Of a stretch of 64,000 nucleotides of DNA, positions 26,071 through 34,582 are shown piece by piece. The stretch's first letter is position 1. The number at the start of each line of letters is the position of its first letter. Position numbers and translations under genes: made by a program. Under the pieces are notes generated by a model. It did no database searches and was not told the origin of the DNA. It was given only the letters and a program-made list of their open reading frames with translations. The DNA comes from Streptomyces canus 299MFChir4.1 (lineage in GTDB: Bacteria; Actinomycetota; Actinomycetes; Streptomycetales; Streptomycetaceae), in contig NZ_KB911582.1 of assembly GCF_000383615.1 (NCBI RefSeq), positions 331,271 through 395,270 on the forward strand, written 5' to 3'.

Positions 26071-26493
26071 TCAGGCGAGCGTCACGGAGATGTTCCCGCG
26101 GGTCGCCTTCGAGTACGGGCAGACCTGGTGGGCCTTCTCAAGGAGGGCCCGGGCGGTCTGCGGGTCGACGTTCGGGACGGTCGCCGAGATCTCGACGATC
26201 AGGCCGAAGCCGTCGGCGTTCCTGCCTATGCCGACCTTCGCGGTGACCGTCGAGCCGGAGATGTCGGCCTTCTCCTGGCGGGCGACGACACCGAGGGCGC
26301 CCTGGAAGCAGGCGCTGTACCCGGCGGCGAAGAGCTGTTCCGGGTTGGTGCCGTTGCCGCTGCCGCCCATTTCCCTGGGCGGGCCGACGACCACGTCGAG
26401 CCTGCCGTCGTCGGTGGCGACCCGGCCGTCGCGACCGTTCTCTGCGGTGGCGACGGCGGTGTACAGGACGTCGGACTGCTGGATTTCCGGCAT
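26071..26493 (-). CDS. ohr: Organic hydroperoxide resistance protein (Ohr)
   Basis: 140 residues, standard for Ohr. The peroxidatic Cys is in AAGYSACFQGAL (about 62) and the resolving Cys in AHQVCPYSKATRG (about 126). It reduces fatty-acid and peroxynitrite-type peroxides in the cytosol with lipoyl thiols. The upstream EIQQSDVLYTAVATAENGRDG matches the family. Its usual regulator OhrR is often adjacent; here a MarR gene lies 1.2 kb away beyond an oxidoreductase, and whether it also controls ohr is not clear. Confidence 0.93.
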   Translation of the reverse strand: MPEIQQSDVLYTAVATAENGRDGRVATDDGRLDVVVGPPREMGGSGNGTNPEQLFAAGYSACFQGALGVVARQEKADISGSTVTAKVGIGRNADGFGLIVEISATVPNVDPQTARALLEKAHQVCPYSKATRGNISVTLA

Positions 26494-26590
26494 GCGGTTG
26501 TCTTCCTCCTCGGTCCACCGCGACTCGCGCCCACGATCGACGGCGGGATTCGGAAAGAAGTTACCGCATGACGGAAACCTCTTGAAGATG

Positions 26591-27589
26591 TCAGAGCTTG
26601 ACGATCATCTTTCCGGTGTTGTCGCCGCGCAGGACCCCGAGGAACGCCTCCAGGGTGTTCTCGATGCCCTCGACGACCGTCTCGCGGTACTTCAGCTTCC
26701 CGGACGCCACCCACGGGCCGACCTCGGAGACGAACTCAGGCTGGAGGTCGTAGTGGTCGCCCACCAGGAAGCCCTCGATGCGGCCGCGGGTCTGGATCAG
26801 ACGGGCGAGGTTGCGCGGGCCCGGGGCGGGCTCGGTGTTGTTGTACACCGAGATCATGCCGCAGATCGCGATCCGGCCGCGCAGGTTGAGGGAGCCGATG
26901 GCGGCCTCCAGGTGGTCGCCGCCGACGTTGTCGAAGTAGACGTCGACACCGTCCGGGGCGGCCTCGCGGAGCTGGTCGCTGACCTTGCCGTTCTTGTAGT
27001 TGAAGGCCGCGTCGAAGCCGTACTCCTCGACGAGCAGCTTGACCTTCTCGTCGGAGCCGGCCGAGCCGATGACCCGGGAGGCGCCCTTGAGCTTGGCGAT
27101 CTGGCCGACCTGGCTGCCGACGGCACCCGCGGCACCGGAGACGAAGACCGAGTCGCCCTCCTTGAAGGAGGCGGTGCGCAGGAGGCCGGCGTAGGCGGTG
27201 AGACCGGTCATACCGAGGACACCGAGGTACGTCGAGAGGGGGGCCGCGTCGGCGTCCACCTTGACGGCGTGCTTCGCGTCCATGACCGCGTACTCGCGCC
27301 AGCCGAAGAAGTGCAGGACGTGGTCGCCCACGGCGATGCCCTCGGCGTTGGACTCCACGACCTCACCGACCGCACCGCCCTGCATGACCTTGCCGAGCTC
27401 GAAGGGCGCGGCGTACGACTTCGCGGCACTCATGCGGCCCCGCATGTACGGGTCGACGGAGAGGTACTTGTTGCGGACCAGGATCTGGCCCTCAGCGGGG
27501 GTCGGGACCTCGGTTTCGACCAGGGCGAAGTCCTCGGGCTTGGGCCAGCCGACCGGGCGGGAGACGAGGTGCCATTCGCGGTTGATCAT
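26591..27589 (-). CDS. NADP-dependent MDR oxidoreductase (CurA/leukotriene B4 dehydrogenase-like)
   Basis: 332 residues, zinc-free medium-chain reductase. The family opening REWHLVSRPVGWPKPEDF and YLSVDPYMRGRM are diagnostic. The Rossmann motif is FVSGAAGAVGSQVGQIAKLKGA (about 150), followed by the FDAAFNYK and VDVYFDNVGGDHLEAA segments. It reduces the C=C bond of alpha,beta-unsaturated carbonyls with NADPH. It is divergent from a MarR regulator whose likely operator lies within this gene's promoter. Confidence 0.93.
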   Translation of the reverse strand: MINREWHLVSRPVGWPKPEDFALVETEVPTPAEGQILVRNKYLSVDPYMRGRMSAAKSYAAPFELGKVMQGGAVGEVVESNAEGIAVGDHVLHFFGWREYAVMDAKHAVKVDADAAPLSTYLGVLGMTGLTAYAGLLRTASFKEGDSVFVSGAAGAVGSQVGQIAKLKGASRVIGSAGSDEKVKLLVEEYGFDAAFNYKNGKVSDQLREAAPDGVDVYFDNVGGDHLEAAIGSLNLRGRIAICGMISVYNNTEPAPGPRNLARLIQTRGRIEGFLVGDHYDLQPEFVSEVGPWVASGKLKYRETVVEGIENTLEAFLGVLRGDNTGKMIVKL

Positions 27590-27629
27590 GATGCCTGCGA
27601 CCTTTCCATTTACTTCAGTGCCTTAAACA

Positions 27630-27659
27630 ACCATGCTCCTGAATATTTCAGGTTGTCAA
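27630..27659 (-). promoter_or_regulatory. Oxidoreductase promoter with MarR-type operator
   Basis: On the minus strand TTGACA (complement of 27654-27659) and CATGGT (complement of 27630-27635) are 18 bp apart. The palindrome CCTGAATATTTCAGG (27638-27652) fills the spacer. Binding there would block RNA polymerase, the classic MarR arrangement. Confidence 0.7.
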
Positions 27660-27680
27660 GTAAAGGGGTATCCTGAGCGT

Positions 27681-28115
27681 ATGCCCACTCCTCACAAGAC
27701 CCGGCCCGACGCGCTGACGATGGAAGTCGTGGAGCTCATCGGGGACGTGGTGGCCCGCTTCTACTCGGACTACGAGGACGCGGCCGCGGAGCACGCCCTC
27801 ACCGGAGCGCAGGCGCGGCTGTTGAGTCTGCTGTCCCTGGAGCCGCTGCCCATGCGCAAACTGGCCCAGAAACTGAAGTGCGAGCCGTCGAACGTCACCG
27901 GGATAGTGGACCGCCTTGAGGCCCGCGCACTGGTGGAGCGGCGCCCCGATCCCGCGGACCGCCGGGTCAAGGTGGCGGCGGCGACGGAGGCGGGGCTGCA
28001 GGTGGCCCGGGAGCTGCGCGAGGGGTTGCGGTTCGCGCGCGAGCCGCTGGCGGGGCTGTCCCCGCAGGAGCGGGAGTCACTGCGGGACCTGTTGCGGCGG
28101 ATGCGGGACGCGTGA
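27681..28115 (+). CDS. MarR family transcriptional regulator
   Basis: 144 residues of a winged-helix repressor. The core is LTGAQARLLSLLSLEPLPMRKLAQKLKCEPSNVTGIVDRLEARALVERRPDPADRRVKV, with the wing Asp/Arg pair DPADRR. One cysteine (LKCEPSN) lies at the recognition helix. ATG start at 27681. It is divergent from the enone reductase and most likely represses that gene and itself, releasing on a reactive or phenolic ligand. Confidence 0.9.
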   Translation: MPTPHKTRPDALTMEVVELIGDVVARFYSDYEDAAAEHALTGAQARLLSLLSLEPLPMRKLAQKLKCEPSNVTGIVDRLEARALVERRPDPADRRVKVAAATEAGLQVARELREGLRFAREPLAGLSPQERESLRDLLRRMRDA

Positions 28116-28323
28116 CGGGGGCGGGCGGCCGACAGCCCTTCGCACGAGGTCGGGGATGCGTTCGCCCTCACTGACCGTGAGCGGGGCCGGTCCCCTCCGC
28201 CGGGTAGACGATCCCCGGCGCGGGCCCACTCGGTCGAACCGGCATCCGCGGCGACGGACGCCGGTTGCCCGGCGATCGGGCGCGGTCGGCGACGACCGCC
28301 CCGACGTCCCACCGGCGAAGCCC

Positions 28324-29514
28324 CTACGTGCACCACCACAGGAAGCGGTCGCACTCCGAAGGGGACGGGTCCGGGCTCGGGGCCGCGGTGGTGGGGGTGG
28401 CCGTGGGGGCCGAGCCGCCGCTAGTGGACGTGGGCGTGGCGGCGGGGGGCGACGCGGGTGGCTTGCCGGTCGCCGACTGGGTGTCGGGGCTCTTGCTCGC
28501 GTCGGCGTCCTCGCTCTTGGACGCGGAGGGCGACGGGGACGCGGAGGTCGACGGGGAAGCCGAGTCCGAGGGAACGGTTCCGCCGGAGTCGGTCTTCCTC
28601 GACGCCGACGCGCTCGCCTCCGGGGAGGCGCCGCCCTCGGCCGACTCCCCGCCCGCCGCGGCCGGCTTGGGGGAGGATCCCGGGGCGTCCATGCCCAGCT
28701 CCGCGAGACTCAGACCACCGGCCGCGAGCACGAAACCGGCGGCGATCAGCAGGGTTCGGCGTCGACGCCGACGGTGCGCTGCCGCTTTGCGATCGCGGCG
28801 GCTGGCTCCGCCGCTGGGGTCGTCGGGGTCGCCCTCGTCGTACTCGTCGGCGAGGGCGTCCTCGGATTCCGCGGAGGGGGCGGGACCGTCGACGCTCTCC
28901 GCACCACGGCCACGCGCGCGCCGCCGCGAGGCCCGGCCACCGGTCGGCTCCGCCGTACCCTCGGCCACGCTGCCGCTCGCATCGCGGTCGACGCCGACGG
29001 CGTCTCCCTCAAGACCCGTGCCGGAGCCGGTGTCGGCCCCGGTCGAGACGTAGCCCGCCCCGGTCTCCGCCGACCCACCACCCGCCGGATCGTCCGCGCG
29101 AGGGGCGGCCACGCGACCGTCCCCGCCGTAGGCCACGCCGCCCTGGGCGTCGCCGCCGTACCCCGCCCCGCCCCCGTCACCGGGGCCGTACGAGGTGGGG
29201 GCGTGCCCGCCTCCGCCGTACGGCGTGACCTCGTCGCCACCTCCGCCGTACTGAGAAGTCGCATCCATGCCGTACGCCCCGGCCATCCCGTGGCCGCCGT
29301 ACACACCCGCGTGGGCGTCCCCCGCGAGGGAAGCGTCGCCGTACTGCCCCTCGACCGCGTACGCCGCGTAGGCCGGGGCCACCGGAGGCTCCTGGGGCTG
29401 GGCCTGGGTCGGTACGTGGGGTGTGTACGCGCGCAGTGCTTCGATCGAGGTGCCGCACCCCGGGCAGGCGAGGGCGCCGTTGAGGTGCCGTCGGCACGGG
29501 TCGCAATAGTCCAT
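28324..29514 (-). CDS. Zinc-ribbon single-pass membrane protein (SCO2400-like family)
   Basis: 396 residues. The N-terminal zinc ribbon is MDYCDPCRRHLNGALACPGCG (CxxC...CxxC). A long Tyr/Gly/Ala-rich low-complexity region (about 40-170, many YGG and YG units) follows, then a charged region, a transmembrane segment (RTLLIAAGFVLAAGGLSLAEL, about 270-290), and an outer Ser/Ala/Pro-rich tail ending in ECDRFLWWCT. The pattern fits a Streptomyces family of unknown function. The ends look like an inside zinc finger and an outside disulfide-capable tail, which suggests a cell-envelope or developmental role. Confidence 0.75.
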   Translation of the reverse strand: MDYCDPCRRHLNGALACPGCGTSIEALRAYTPHVPTQAQPQEPPVAPAYAAYAVEGQYGDASLAGDAHAGVYGGHGMAGAYGMDATSQYGGGGDEVTPYGGGGHAPTSYGPGDGGGAGYGGDAQGGVAYGGDGRVAAPRADDPAGGGSAETGAGYVSTGADTGSGTGLEGDAVGVDRDASGSVAEGTAEPTGGRASRRRARGRGAESVDGPAPSAESEDALADEYDEGDPDDPSGGASRRDRKAAAHRRRRRRTLLIAAGFVLAAGGLSLAELGMDAPGSSPKPAAAGGESAEGGASPEASASASRKTDSGGTVPSDSASPSTSASPSPSASKSEDADASKSPDTQSATGKPPASPPAATPTSTSGGSAPTATPTTAAPSPDPSPSECDRFLWWCT

Positions 29515-29586
29515 GTCGCGGGAAGATTAAGTGCCCTGCGGGCGCGATTCCCAGGTTCCTTGGTGAAGGTTCTGTGGGGACCGGCC

Positions 29587-29656
29587 GTTCCGGCGCGGCG
29601 GATTGAGGATGATCCGCCGCATCGCGCGCAAACCGACTTGCGAAGAACGCCGGAAC
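29587..29656 (-). terminator. Nested hairpins after the YtfQRT/YjfF-type operon
   Basis: CGGCGGAT (29596-29603) pairs with ATCCGCCG (29612-29619). Outside it GTTCCGGCG (29587-29595) pairs with CGCCGGAAC (29648-29656). The position just after the last permease stop fits transcription termination. Confidence 0.6.
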
Positions 29657-29675
29657 GGTCCGCGTCCCCCTCGGC

Positions 29676-30698
29676 TCAGGTCTTCTTACGGGTCGTCATG
29701 ACCCGTTGGATCAGGATGAACGCGCAGAGCAGCACACCGGTGGCGATCTTCGTCCACCAGGAGCTGAGCGTGCCCTCGAACTGGATGATGCTCTTGATCA
29801 GGCCCAGGACGAGGACCCCGAAGAGGGTGCCCAGGACGTAGCCCGAGCCGCCCGTCAGCAGGGTGCCGCCGATGACCACCGCGGCGATCGCGTCGAGTTC
29901 CATGCCCACGGCGTGCAACGGGTCACCGGACTGGATGTAGAGCACGAAGAGGAGGCCGGCGAGCGCGGAGCAGAAGCCGCTCATCGTGTAGACCGCGATC
30001 TTCGTACGTCCCAGCGGAAGACCCATCAGCAGGGCTGACTGCTCGTTGCCGCCGATGGCGTACACCCGGCGCCCGAAGCGCGTGTAGTGCAGGACGTAGA
30101 AGGCGGCGGCCAGGACGACCAGAGCCACGACGGCACCGATCGACAGGTCTCCCGCACCCAGCGATATCCGTGTCTCGGCCAGGCTGCTCACGGCCGAGTC
30201 GGTGATGGCGATCGACTCCTTGCTGATCACCAGGCACAGACCCCGGAAGAGGAAGAGGCCGGCGAGCGTCACGATGAAGGGCTGGATCTCGAAGTTGTGG
30301 ATCACGTAGCCCATGAGGAAGCCACCGAACGCGCCCACGCCCAGGGAGATCGGGATGACCAGGAGCAGGGGCAGCCCCACGTCCTCCACCAGCCAGGCCG
30401 TGAGCATGGTGGTGAAGCCGATCACGGAGCCCACGGACAGGTCGATGCCGCCGGACATGATGACGAAGGTGGCACCGACGGCGGCGACCAGCAGGTATCC
30501 GTTGTCGATGAACAGGTTGAGGAACACCTGGGGCTCGCCGAAGCCGTAGTTCTGGTAGCGGCTGAGGCCGGCGACGTACATCGCGAGGAACAGACCGGCC
30601 GTGACCAGGACGGGCAGCCGCCGGTCGCCCAGCAGGCGCGCGGACCTGGTCGTGGTGCGGCTCTCCGGCGTCGTGGGGGTCCGGGTGGTCGCACTCAT
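29676..30698 (-). CDS. yjfF: Sugar ABC transporter permease, YjfF-like
   Basis: 340 residues, about ten membrane helices of the CUT2 permease family (PF02653). The conserved periplasmic/TM segment VIMSGGIDLSVGSVIGF and the late VVIGGTLLTGGSGYVLGTLFG are typical. The pair of different permeases in one operon matches the E. coli YtfT-YjfF galactofuranose importer. Its ATG overlaps the stop of the upstream permease (ATGA). Sugar specificity could be galactofuranose, arabinofuranose or another pentose/hexose. Confidence 0.9.
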   Translation of the reverse strand: MSATTRTPTTPESRTTTRSARLLGDRRLPVLVTAGLFLAMYVAGLSRYQNYGFGEPQVFLNLFIDNGYLLVAAVGATFVIMSGGIDLSVGSVIGFTTMLTAWLVEDVGLPLLLVIPISLGVGAFGGFLMGYVIHNFEIQPFIVTLAGLFLFRGLCLVISKESIAITDSAVSSLAETRISLGAGDLSIGAVVALVVLAAAFYVLHYTRFGRRVYAIGGNEQSALLMGLPLGRTKIAVYTMSGFCSALAGLLFVLYIQSGDPLHAVGMELDAIAAVVIGGTLLTGGSGYVLGTLFGVLVLGLIKSIIQFEGTLSSWWTKIATGVLLCAFILIQRVMTTRKKT

Positions 30699-31774
30699 CA
30701 CGACACCTCCATCTTGGGAGCGGCCTCGGGCTCCGCGGCGGGCTGGGCCGGAGCGGCGGCGCGGGCGCGGGCGCCGAAGACCTTGGCGCGGAACTTCGGG
30801 GACTGGAGCAGGCAGACGACGATGACGACGGCCGCCTTGAACACCAGGTTGGTCTGGGTCGGTACGCCGATGGTGTAGATCGTGGTGGTCAGGGTCTGGA
30901 TGACGAGGGCCCCGATCACCGTGCCGCCGATGGAGAACCGGCCGCCCAGCAGTGAGGTGCCGCCGATCACCACGGCGAGGATCGCGTCGAGCTCGATCCA
31001 CAGGCCGGCGTTGTTGCCGTCGGCCGCCGAGGTGTTGGAGCTGATCATCAGGCCCGCGATACCGGCGCACAGGGCGCAGAACACGTACACCATGATCTTG
31101 ATACGGCGGGACCTGATGCCCACCAGGCGGCTGGCCTCGGCGTTGCCGCCGACCGCCTCGACGAGCAGGCCGAGGGCCGTACGGCGGGTCAGCGCCACGG
31201 TGACGGCCACGACGGCCGCCACCACGAAGATGGAGAAGGGCAGCGTCAGCCAGTAGCCGCCGCCGATCAGCTGGTACGGGTCGCTGTTGATGGTGATGAT
31301 CTGGCCGTCGGTGATCAGCTGGGCCACGCCTCGGCCCGCCACCATGATGATGAGGGTCGCGATGATGGGCTGGATGCCCATCCGGGCGACCAGGAAGCCG
31401 TTCCACAGGCCGCACACGACCGCCGCGACCAGGCCCAGGCCCATCGCGAGCAGCACGCCGGACAGGGCGCCCTGGTCGGCCTGGTCGCTGATGTACGAGC
31501 AGGTCAGGGCCCCGGTGATGGCGACCACGGCGCCGACGGACAGGTCGATGCCGCCGGTGGCGATGACCAGGGTCATGCCGACCGCCACCAGGATGAGGGG
31601 CGAGCCGAACAGCACGATGGAGACGAGGCTGCCGTAGAGGTGGCCGTTCGTCATGTGGATCGCGAAGAAGTCGGGGGTGAAGGGGACATTGACGAGCACC
31701 AGGGCAACCAGGACCGCGACCGGCCAGAACAGGTGATGGCGCGTCAGTGCTCGCCAGCGGGAGGAGGTGGTCAC
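30698..31774 (-). CDS. ytfT: Sugar ABC transporter permease, YtfT-like
   Basis: 358 residues of the CUT2 permease fold with MTLVIATGGIDLSVGAVVAITGAL and LAVVIGGTSLLGGRFSIGGTVIGAL. A cytoplasmic C-terminal Ala/Pro-rich tail (ARARAAAPAQPAAEPEAAPKMEVS) is present. It pairs with the YjfF-like protein to form a heterodimeric channel. It overlaps both neighbours by a few bases, so translation is coupled. Confidence 0.9.
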   Translation of the reverse strand: MTTSSRWRALTRHHLFWPVAVLVALVLVNVPFTPDFFAIHMTNGHLYGSLVSIVLFGSPLILVAVGMTLVIATGGIDLSVGAVVAITGALTCSYISDQADQGALSGVLLAMGLGLVAAVVCGLWNGFLVARMGIQPIIATLIIMVAGRGVAQLITDGQIITINSDPYQLIGGGYWLTLPFSIFVVAAVVAVTVALTRRTALGLLVEAVGGNAEASRLVGIRSRRIKIMVYVFCALCAGIAGLMISSNTSAADGNNAGLWIELDAILAVVIGGTSLLGGRFSIGGTVIGALVIQTLTTTIYTIGVPTQTNLVFKAAVVIVVCLLQSPKFRAKVFGARARAAAPAQPAAEPEAAPKMEVS

Positions 31775-33309
31775 TGGTGTTCTCCGCTCGCGATGGTCTC
31801 GAGGATCTTGCTGGTGGTGATCTCGGGCCCGTTGGTGAGCTGCGCCACCAGCTTGCGGTCGCGCAGCACTCCGATGGTGTGGCTGAGCCGGAGCACCTCC
31901 TCCAGCTCGGCGGCGATGTACAGCACGGACATGCCGTCCTCGGAGAGGGAGACCACCAGCTTCTGGATCTCCGTCTTGGCGCCGATGTCGATGCCGCGGG
32001 TCGGCTCGTCCAGGATCAGCAGCTTCGGCTGGGTGATGAGCCAGCGGGCGAGGAGCACCTTCTGCTGGTTTCCGCCGCTCAACTGGCCGACCCTGGCCTC
32101 CGGGTTGGCGGGCCGGATGTCCAGCGCCTTGATGTACTTGGCGACGAGTTCGTCGCGCTGTGCCGCAGGAATGGGCCGGGTCCAGCCGCGGGCCGCCTGG
32201 AGCGCGAGGATGATGTTCTCCCGCACCGTCAGGTCGGGGACCAGGCCCTCGGTCTTGCGGTTCTCCGAGCAGAACGCGATACCGGCGCCGATGGCGTCGT
32301 TCGGGGCGCTCATCGAGACCGCCTCTCCGCCGACGGCCAGCGTGCCGCTGTCCGGCTGGTCGGCGCCGAAGAGCAGCCGGGCCAGTTCGGTACGGCCGGA
32401 ACCGAGCAGACCGGCGAGGCCCACGACCTCGCCCTTCTTGATCTCCAGGTCGAAGGGGGCGATACCGCCGTTCCTGCCGAGGCCTTGCGCCTTCAGCAGT
32501 GACTCGCCGACGTCCGCGTGCAGTTGCTGGTCGTGGAGCTCCTCCAGCTGGTCCAGGGCCTTGCCGATCATCAGCTCGATCAGCCCGACCTGGTCGAGGT
32601 CGCGGACCATGTGCTCGCCGACCAGGGTGCCGTTGCGCAGGACGGTCATGCGGTCGCAGATCTCGTAGATCTGGTCGAGGAAGTGCGACACGAACAGGAT
32701 CGCGACGCCCTCGTCCCTCAACTGCCGCATCAGGCGGAACAGTTCGAGGACCTCGTCGCGGTCGAGGCTGGACGTCGGTTCGTCCAGGACCAGGACCTTG
32801 GTTCCGGAGCCCTCGCCGTCACTGTCTCCGGTGCCCACCGACCGTACGATCGCCACCAGTTGCTGCACCGCCAACGGGTACGAGGACAGGGGCGCGGTGA
32901 CGTCGATGTCGAGGCCGAGACGGTCGACGAGCTTCGCCGCCTCGCTGCGCATGCGCTTCCACTGGATGCGGCCCGCGCGGATCGGTTCCCGCCCGATGAA
33001 GATGTTCTCCGCCACCGACAGGTTGGGGCAGAGGTTGACCTCCTGGTAGACCGTGCTGATGCCGGCGTGCTGCGCCTGGAGCGGGCTGTCGATCCGCACG
33101 GCCTTGCCGTCGAGGGTGACGGTGCCGCCGTCCAGGGTGTAGACCCCGGTCAGCACCTTGATCAGGGTGGACTTTCCGGCCCCGTTCTCGCCCATCAGGG
33201 CGTGTATCTCGCCGGGGAAGAGGCGGAAGTCGACGCCCGACAGAGCCCTTACCCCCGGAAACTCTTTGACTATGCCCGTCATCTCCAGGACGGGCTGCGG
33301 CTCTGCCAT
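31771..33309 (-). CDS. ytfR: Sugar ABC transporter ATP-binding protein, YtfR-like
   Basis: 512 residues with two ABC domains, as in all CUT2 ATPases. Domain 1 has Walker [11 protein letters not shown] and Walker B VLVLDEPTSSLD. Domain 2 has the usual degenerate Walker A region (GLLGSGRTEL), signature [13 protein letters not shown] and Walker [13 protein letters not shown]. It powers the YtfT/YjfF channel from the cytoplasm. An insert near residue 150 (GTGDSDGEGSGTK) lengthens domain 1 slightly. The 115-bp gap upstream contains a hairpin that may lower expression relative to the binding protein. Confidence 0.93.
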   Translation of the reverse strand: MAEPQPVLEMTGIVKEFPGVRALSGVDFRLFPGEIHALMGENGAGKSTLIKVLTGVYTLDGGTVTLDGKAVRIDSPLQAQHAGISTVYQEVNLCPNLSVAENIFIGREPIRAGRIQWKRMRSEAAKLVDRLGLDIDVTAPLSSYPLAVQQLVAIVRSVGTGDSDGEGSGTKVLVLDEPTSSLDRDEVLELFRLMRQLRDEGVAILFVSHFLDQIYEICDRMTVLRNGTLVGEHMVRDLDQVGLIELMIGKALDQLEELHDQQLHADVGESLLKAQGLGRNGGIAPFDLEIKKGEVVGLAGLLGSGRTELARLLFGADQPDSGTLAVGGEAVSMSAPNDAIGAGIAFCSENRKTEGLVPDLTVRENIILALQAARGWTRPIPAAQRDELVAKYIKALDIRPANPEARVGQLSGGNQQKVLLARWLITQPKLLILDEPTRGIDIGAKTEIQKLVVSLSEDGMSVLYIAAELEEVLRLSHTIGVLRDRKLVAQLTNGPEITTSKILETIASGEHQ

Positions 33310-33359
33310 GGCAGCGCTCCTCGTGGAATCGGTTCAGGCCCGCTGCGGGCCCGGCCTGC

Positions 33360-33406
33360 GGGGAGCCTTTCCGGCCGAGGCGTTCTCGGCCGGCCGAAGG
33401 CTCCCC
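33360..33406 (-). promoter_or_regulatory. Large intercistronic stem-loop after the binding-protein gene
   Basis: GGGGAGCCTT (33360-33369) pairs with AAGGCTCCCC (33397-33406), and CCGGCCGAG (33371-33379) with CTCGGCCGG nearby. Such elements often follow binding-protein genes and allow higher expression of the binding protein than of the ATPase and permeases. Confidence 0.6.
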
Positions 33407-33424
33407 GCCGGTGGGTGCGGTCGG

Positions 33425-34429
33425 TCAGTACTTGCGGGTCGGGAGGGCGGCCTTGGCCTGGTCCTGCATGAAGTCGCCCTCCTTGGTCTTGATCCAGCGC
33501 TCGACCGAGCCGCCGTCGTGGACCGTCTTCACGACCTCCATCAGCTGGGGGCCGAGCAGCGGGTTGCACTCCACGATGGCGTTGATCTTGCCCTCGGACA
33601 TGGCGACGAAGCCGTCCTTCACGCCGTCGATCGAGACGATCAGGATGTCCTTGCCGGGCTTCTTGCCCGCCGCCTCGATGGACTGGATGGCGCCGATGGC
33701 CATGTCGTCGTTGTGCGCGAACAGGACGTTGATGTCCGGGTTGGACTGGAGGAAGGCCGCCATGACCTGCTTGCCGCCGGCGCGGGTGAAGTCACCGGTC
33801 TGGCTGACGACGATCTTCCAGTCGTCCTTGTGGTCGGCGTCCATGACCTCCTTGAAGCCCTTGGCGCGCTCGATCGCCGGGGCGGCGCCGGTGGTGCCCT
33901 CCAGCTGGGCGATCTTCACCGGGCCCTTGTGGCCGGCCTTCTCCAGCACCTTCTCCAGGATCTTGCCGGCGCGGCGGCCCTCGTCGGTGAAGTCGGAGCC
34001 GACCAGGGTCACGTAGAGGGAGTCGTCGGAGGTCTCCACGGAGCGGTCGGTGAGAACCACCGGGATCTTCGCCGCCTTGGCCTCCTTGAGCACCGCGTCC
34101 CAGCCGGTGACGACCACCGGGGAGAAGGCGATGACGTCCACCTTCTGCGCGATGTAGCTGCGGATGGCGGAGATCTGGTTCTCCTGCTTCTGCTGGGCGT
34201 CGGAGAACTTCAGGTTGTACCCCGCCTCCTTGGCCGCGGCCTTCACCGAGTCGGTGTTGGCGCTGCGCCAGCCGCTCTCGGAGCCGACCTGGGAGAAGCC
34301 GAGGGTGATCGTCTTGCTGCCGCCGGAGGAGGTGCCGGTGGACCCCTTGTCCTCCTTGGCGCAAGCCGCCAGGGTGCCCGCGGCCGCGACGCCGACCGCG
34401 GCGGTGAGGAAGTTTCTCCTGTTGAGCAT
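33425..34429 (-). CDS. ytfQ: Sugar-binding lipoprotein of ABC importer, YtfQ-like
   Basis: 334 residues. A twin-arginine-like start (LNRRNFLTAAVGVAAAG) leads to the lipobox LAAC. The mature protein is a periplasmic-binding-protein type I fold: ITLGFSQVGSESGWRSANTDSVK, then KVDVIAFSPVVVTGWDAVLKEA and NVLFAHNDDMAIGAIQ, closely following E. coli YtfQ. It captures the sugar outside the membrane and delivers it to YtfT/YjfF. Start at 34429 has GGAGAAGAA upstream. A conserved dyad lies about 100 bp ahead of it. Confidence 0.92.
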   Translation of the reverse strand: MLNRRNFLTAAVGVAAAGTLAACAKEDKGSTGTSSGGSKTITLGFSQVGSESGWRSANTDSVKAAAKEAGYNLKFSDAQQKQENQISAIRSYIAQKVDVIAFSPVVVTGWDAVLKEAKAAKIPVVLTDRSVETSDDSLYVTLVGSDFTDEGRRAGKILEKVLEKAGHKGPVKIAQLEGTTGAAPAIERAKGFKEVMDADHKDDWKIVVSQTGDFTRAGGKQVMAAFLQSNPDINVLFAHNDDMAIGAIQSIEAAGKKPGKDILIVSIDGVKDGFVAMSEGKINAIVECNPLLGPQLMEVVKTVHDGGSVERWIKTKEGDFMQDQAKAALPTRKY

Positions 34430-34531
34430 GTTTCTTCTCCTTTGAAGAGCCGGTCCGGGAACGGACCGCCGGTACTCGTTGAGCCCTGGTACTTGATGGA
34501 CCGACCCCACTGCGTCCAGCCTGTCGATCAC

Positions 34532-34550
34532 TATTCGAAATATCGATCAC
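34532..34550. promoter_or_regulatory. Shared dyad operator, site a (ytfQ promoter)
   Basis: TATTCGAAATATCGATCAC. The TTCGA half-site and its partial inverted partner ATCGA surround an A/T core. A near match lies upstream of the arabinanase at 47591 (15 of 19 bases), with weaker ones at 36238 and 38552. Confidence 0.5.
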
Positions 34551-34582
34551 ACTGGTGTGCGAATGTGACCGCTGGCGCCGCG

